In this document: one piece after another, positions 61,965-64,000 of the stretch
Position numbering within the stretch: the stretch's first letter is position 1
Layout: each line of letters starts with the position of its first letter
Assembly (NCBI RefSeq): GCF_041435095.1
Contig: NZ_CP108025.1
Coordinates: 6,324,001-6,388,000 of the forward strand
Direction: 5' to 3'
Length of the DNA stretch: 64,000 nt
Source of the DNA: Kitasatospora sp. NBC_00315
GTDB taxonomy: Bacteria > Actinomycetota > Actinomycetes > Streptomycetales > Streptomycetaceae
Position numbers and translations under genes: made by a program
The notes under the pieces: generated by a model
Database searches by the model: none
What the model was told of the DNA's origin: nothing
Seen by the model: only the letters and a program-made list of their open reading frames with translations

Positions 61965-62597
61965 TCAGCCCGCCGCGTACGCCAGTGGCGGCAGCACCGC
62001 CTGGGCGTCCGCCCCGTCGATCCAGAGCCCGATCACGAACGCGGCGGTGGCCTCCAGCAGCCCGGCGCGGGCCAGTGCGCCGCCGGCCACCGGGGTGGCC
62101 CCGAGGTCGGTGACCAGGCGGCGGACCACCGTGAGCGCCTGCGGATCGTCACCGCAGAGCGGAACCGCCAGCGGGCGGCCGTCGAAGACCGGCGGCGTGC
62201 GCCGCCAGACGCTGACGTGGCACAGGTTGAACGCCTTCACCACCGGCGATCCGGGCGCCGCCGCCGCGATCCGCTCGGCCGTCGACGGCCCGCCCCAGCT
62301 CTGCAACTCGCCACCGACGACCGGGTTGGTGCAGTCGATCAGCACCGTACCGGGCGGCGGCGCCGCCCGCGCCACCACCTCCGGAGCGCTGCCGGCCGGC
62401 ACCGCCACCAGGAGCGCCTCGCCGAACGCCGCCGCCCGCGCCGTACTGCCGGCCGCGGCGCCCGGGCCGATCCGCCCGGCCAGCGCGTGGGCCCGGCCCG
62501 GATCGCGTGCACCGATCACCAGCCGGTGCCCGGCCTGAGCCCAGCGGGTGCCGAAGGCGTCCGCCATACCGCCCGCACCGAGGATGCCGATCCGCAT
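61965..62597 (-). CDS. NADP/F420-dependent reductase-like protein
   Basis: A 210-residue Rossmann-fold oxidoreductase of the NADPH:F420 oxidoreductase family (F420_oxidored domain). The N-terminal MRIGILGAGGMADAFGTRWAQAG is the nucleotide-binding loop; LVIGARDPGRA, VLIDCTNPV and KAFNLCH are family segments. Streptomycete relatives act on NADP or F420; the exact cofactor and substrate are unclear. AGGAGGA precedes the ATG. It diverges from an HxlR regulator, which probably controls it. Confidence 0.83.
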   Translation of the reverse strand: MRIGILGAGGMADAFGTRWAQAGHRLVIGARDPGRAHALAGRIGPGAAAGSTARAAAFGEALLVAVPAGSAPEVVARAAPPPGTVLIDCTNPVVGGELQSWGGPSTAERIAAAAPGSPVVKAFNLCHVSVWRRTPPVFDGRPLAVPLCGDDPQALTVVRRLVTDLGATPVAGGALARAGLLEATAAFVIGLWIDGADAQAVLPPLAYAAG

Positions 62598-62611
62598 CCT
62601 TCCTCCTCTGC

Positions 62612-62666
62612 TTGACTGGTTGTCAGGACGACGCTAGGAGGCCGGACAGGTACCGACCGGTGCCTG
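62612..62666 (+). promoter_or_regulatory. hxlR promoter with operator-like inverted repeats
   Basis: TTGACT (62612-62617) and TAGGAG (62635-62640) are 17 bp apart and face the HxlR gene. TGAC-N5-GTCA (62613-62625) overlaps the -35, and a partly symmetric CAGG...CCTG element (62647-62666) lies at the expected transcription start. Either could bind the regulator. Confidence 0.45.
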
Positions 62667-62695
62667 ACGGTGGTGGTAGAGGGGGCTGGAGACTG

Positions 62696-63085
62696 ATGGC
62701 GCACGACGCGTTCCTGGCCGACTGCCGGGCCCGGCAGGGCTTCGACCTGATCGCCAACACCTGGACGGCGGTGGTCGTCTGGTCGCTGCGGCACGGCCCG
62801 AGCCGGCCGGGAGAGCTGCGCGCGCGGATCGGCGGGATCAGTGCCAAGGTGCTCACCGAGACCCTGCGCCGGCTGGAGTACAACGGTCTGGTCGAGCGGA
62901 CCTCCTACGCCGGGGCCCCGCCGCGGGTCGAGTACGCGCTGACCGCCCTGGGCCGCACCCTGCTGGCACCGATCGAGGCGCTCGGCGCCTGGGCGTTCGA
63001 GCACGGCGACGCGGTGCTGGAGGCCCAGGACCGCTCCGCCGAGCGGGCCCGGCCGTTCGTCCCGCCCGGTCGGCCGGGCGACTGA
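62696..63085 (+). CDS. HxlR-family transcriptional regulator
   Basis: A 129-residue winged-helix regulator of the HxlR/DUF24 class. CRARQGFDLIANTWTAVVVWSLRHGPSRPGELRARIGGISAKVLTETLRRLEYNGLVERT is the typical helix-turn-helix region, with Cys11 at the position where many members carry a redox-sensing Cys (family knowledge, not tested here). ATG 62696 with GGAG before it is chosen over the long frame from 62507. Divergent to the F420-type reductase, 99 bp apart. Confidence 0.87.
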   Translation: MAHDAFLADCRARQGFDLIANTWTAVVVWSLRHGPSRPGELRARIGGISAKVLTETLRRLEYNGLVERTSYAGAPPRVEYALTALGRTLLAPIEALGAWAFEHGDAVLEAQDRSAERARPFVPPGRPGD

Positions 63086-63092
63086 GTCACCG

Positions 63093-63437
63093 TCAGATCC
63101 GCTGGGCGTCCTGCTCGACCGGCGCCTGGGACGGCAGCGCCGCCACGACCGGATGGTCCCGTCCGAGCGGACCGAGCCTCGCGCTGCCGCCGGGGGCGCC
63201 GAGGTCGGCGAAGAACTCGGCGTTCACGGTGTTGAAGTGCTGCCACTCCTGCGGGGTGTCGTCCTCGAAGAAGATCGCTTCGACCGGGCACACCGGCTCG
63301 CAGGCACCGCAGTCGATGCACTCGTCCGGCTGGACGTAGAGCATGCGCTCACCCTCGTAGATGCAGTCGACGGGGCACTCGTCGAGGCATGCCTTGTCCT
63401 TGACGTCCACACAGGGCAAAGCGATCACAAACGTCAT
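63093..63437 (-). CDS. fdxA: 7Fe ferredoxin
   Basis: A 114-residue bacterial ferredoxin with one 3Fe-4S and one 4Fe-4S cluster: CVDVKDKACLDECPVDCI and CIDCGACEPVCPVEAI are the two motifs. The C-terminal ~50 residues are the usual tail of actinobacterial FdxA. It carries electrons to reductases or P450s. GGAGAGGAC lies upstream of ATG 63437. A promoter with a 19-bp spacer and a SoxR box lies 64-94 bp upstream, so the ferredoxin is likely a SoxR target. Confidence 0.93.
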   Translation of the reverse strand: MTFVIALPCVDVKDKACLDECPVDCIYEGERMLYVQPDECIDCGACEPVCPVEAIFFEDDTPQEWQHFNTVNAEFFADLGAPGGSARLGPLGRDHPVVAALPSQAPVEQDAQRI

Positions 63438-63500
63438 CGAACTGCCGTCCTCTCCGGGTCGTTCCTGCTTGCCGTTCCTGCTTGCCTTCCGACGAAGCCG

Positions 63501-63531
63501 ACCGTATGACCTCAAGTAAGCTTGAGGTCAA
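63501..63531 (-). promoter_or_regulatory. SoxR box within a 19-bp-spacer promoter of the ferredoxin gene
   Basis: On the minus strand, -35 TTGACC (63531-63526) and -10 TACGGT (63506-63501) are exactly 19 bp apart. The spacer region holds a palindrome with 9-bp arms GACCTCAAG and CTTGAGGTC (63508-63529), matching the SoxR box CCTCAAGTTAACTTGAGG in its arms. Oxidised SoxR would activate the ferredoxin gene. The same site lies 16 bp upstream of the soxR ATG. Confidence 0.85.
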
Positions 63532-63544
63532 GAGGAGGATCTTC

Positions 63545-64000
63545 ATGACGAGCTACCGTTGCGGCGGCGTCCGAGCCACTCCGGACGACTGGCTGAGCAT
63601 CGGTGAGGTGAGCGCGCGGACCGGGGCGGCCGTCTCCGCTCTGCGGTTCTACGAGGAACTCGGCCTGATCGCGTCCGAACGCGACGAACGCAACCAGCGC
63701 CGCTACCCGCGGCACATGCTGCGCCGGGTGGCACTGATCTCGGTGGCAAAACGGATCGGCATCCCGTTGCAGGACCTCCAGGAGGCGTTCGCCGATGTGC
63801 CGCTCGACCGTCCGCCGAGCCACCAGGAGTGGCAGCGCGCGTCACGCGGCTGGAAGCGTCGACTGGAGGAGCGCCGGCAGACCATCGAGCGGCTCGAGGC
63901 GGAACTCACCGGCTGCATCGGCTGCGGATGCCTCTCGATGAAGGCGTGCGCTCTGCTGAATCCCGGTGACGCGCTCGCCGGGGATGGTGTCGGGCCTCGA
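63545..64000 (+). CDS. soxR: SoxR, redox-sensitive MerR-family activator (3' end outside window)
   Basis: The first 152 residues of SoxR, open to the window edge. The MerR-type DNA-binding domain is at ~17-65 (LSIGEVSARTGAAVSALRFYEELGLI). The dimer helix is followed by the four-Cys [2Fe-2S] motif in CIGCGCLSMKAC (~126-137), which senses redox-active compounds. Streptomycete SoxR responds to endogenous quinones and phenazine-like antibiotics. AGAGGAGG precedes ATG 63545. It diverges from the ferredoxin gene across a SoxR box. Confidence 0.93.
   Translation, partial: MTSYRCGGVRATPDDWLSIGEVSARTGAAVSALRFYEELGLIASERDERNQRRYPRHMLRRVALISVAKRIGIPLQDLQEAFADVPLDRPPSHQEWQRASRGWKRRLEERRQTIERLEAELTGCIGCGCLSMKACALLNPGDALAGDGVGPR

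Overview
The window is very G+C-rich actinobacterial chromosome. Codons end almost always in G or C, GTG and TTG starts are common, several genes appear leaderless, and the gene content (caa3 oxidase assembly factor CtaG, RsgA, Ceb-type sugar importer, SpoIIE/RsbW-type regulators, DUF2637, DmdR and Nur boxes, SoxR) points to a Streptomyces or Kitasatospora species. No rRNA, tRNA, prophage, intact insertion sequence or CRISPR array was seen. The window looks like ordinary chromosome with several lineage-specific regulatory units.

Layout. 1-4.6 kb: a truncated gene, a YihY/BrkB membrane protein, CtaG, a possible 24-codon leader ORF and rsgA. 4.6-13.9 kb: a coherent beta-glucan locus with an ABC importer (binding protein and two permeases), a GH1 beta-glucosidase, a secreted GH81 endo-beta-1,3-glucanase and a LacI repressor. 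Four near-identical palindromes (core GAGAGCGCTC) lie at its promoters, so the repressor probably controls import, hydrolysis and itself. 14-16.2 kb: an alkylation-repair pair (Ada/AraC/AlkA fusion overlapping an O6-alkylguanine methyltransferase). 16.4-25.9 kb: MarR/MFS pair, DUF305-DUF3105 pair, a PP2C-like protein, TetR, YCII, and a MerR regulator. 26-30.8 kb: an oxidoreductase under a MerR-type promoter, then agmatine deiminase beside an unusual two-gene urease (fused gamma-beta subunit and an alpha subunit lacking the flap cysteine).

31-44 kb: a stand-alone anti-sigma-type ATPase, a PAS-GAF-SpoIIE-ATPase protein, DUF2637, an FhuF-like iron reductase behind an iron box, a degenerate Mrr-like protein, and the most unusual gene: one polypeptide joining an ECF sigma factor, an anti-sigma zinc finger, a membrane span and an extracytoplasmic CAP domain, convergent with a second CAP protein. 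A MobA-like enzyme and moaA follow.

44-64 kb: secreted HNH nuclease, Cys-rich/pentapeptide protein, GT39 mannosyltransferase-like protein, esterase, lipoprotein, a CocE-family hydrolase whose nucleophile Ser is replaced by Ala, a Nur-box-controlled nickel permease, a secreted LTD/nuclease, SGNH hydrolase, an FAD dehydrogenase behind twin palindromes, an HxlR/reductase divergent pair, and a ferredoxin-soxR divergent pair sharing a clear SoxR box. The nickel permease, urease and iron reductase suggest metal homeostasis is well represented, but their joint operation is inference.
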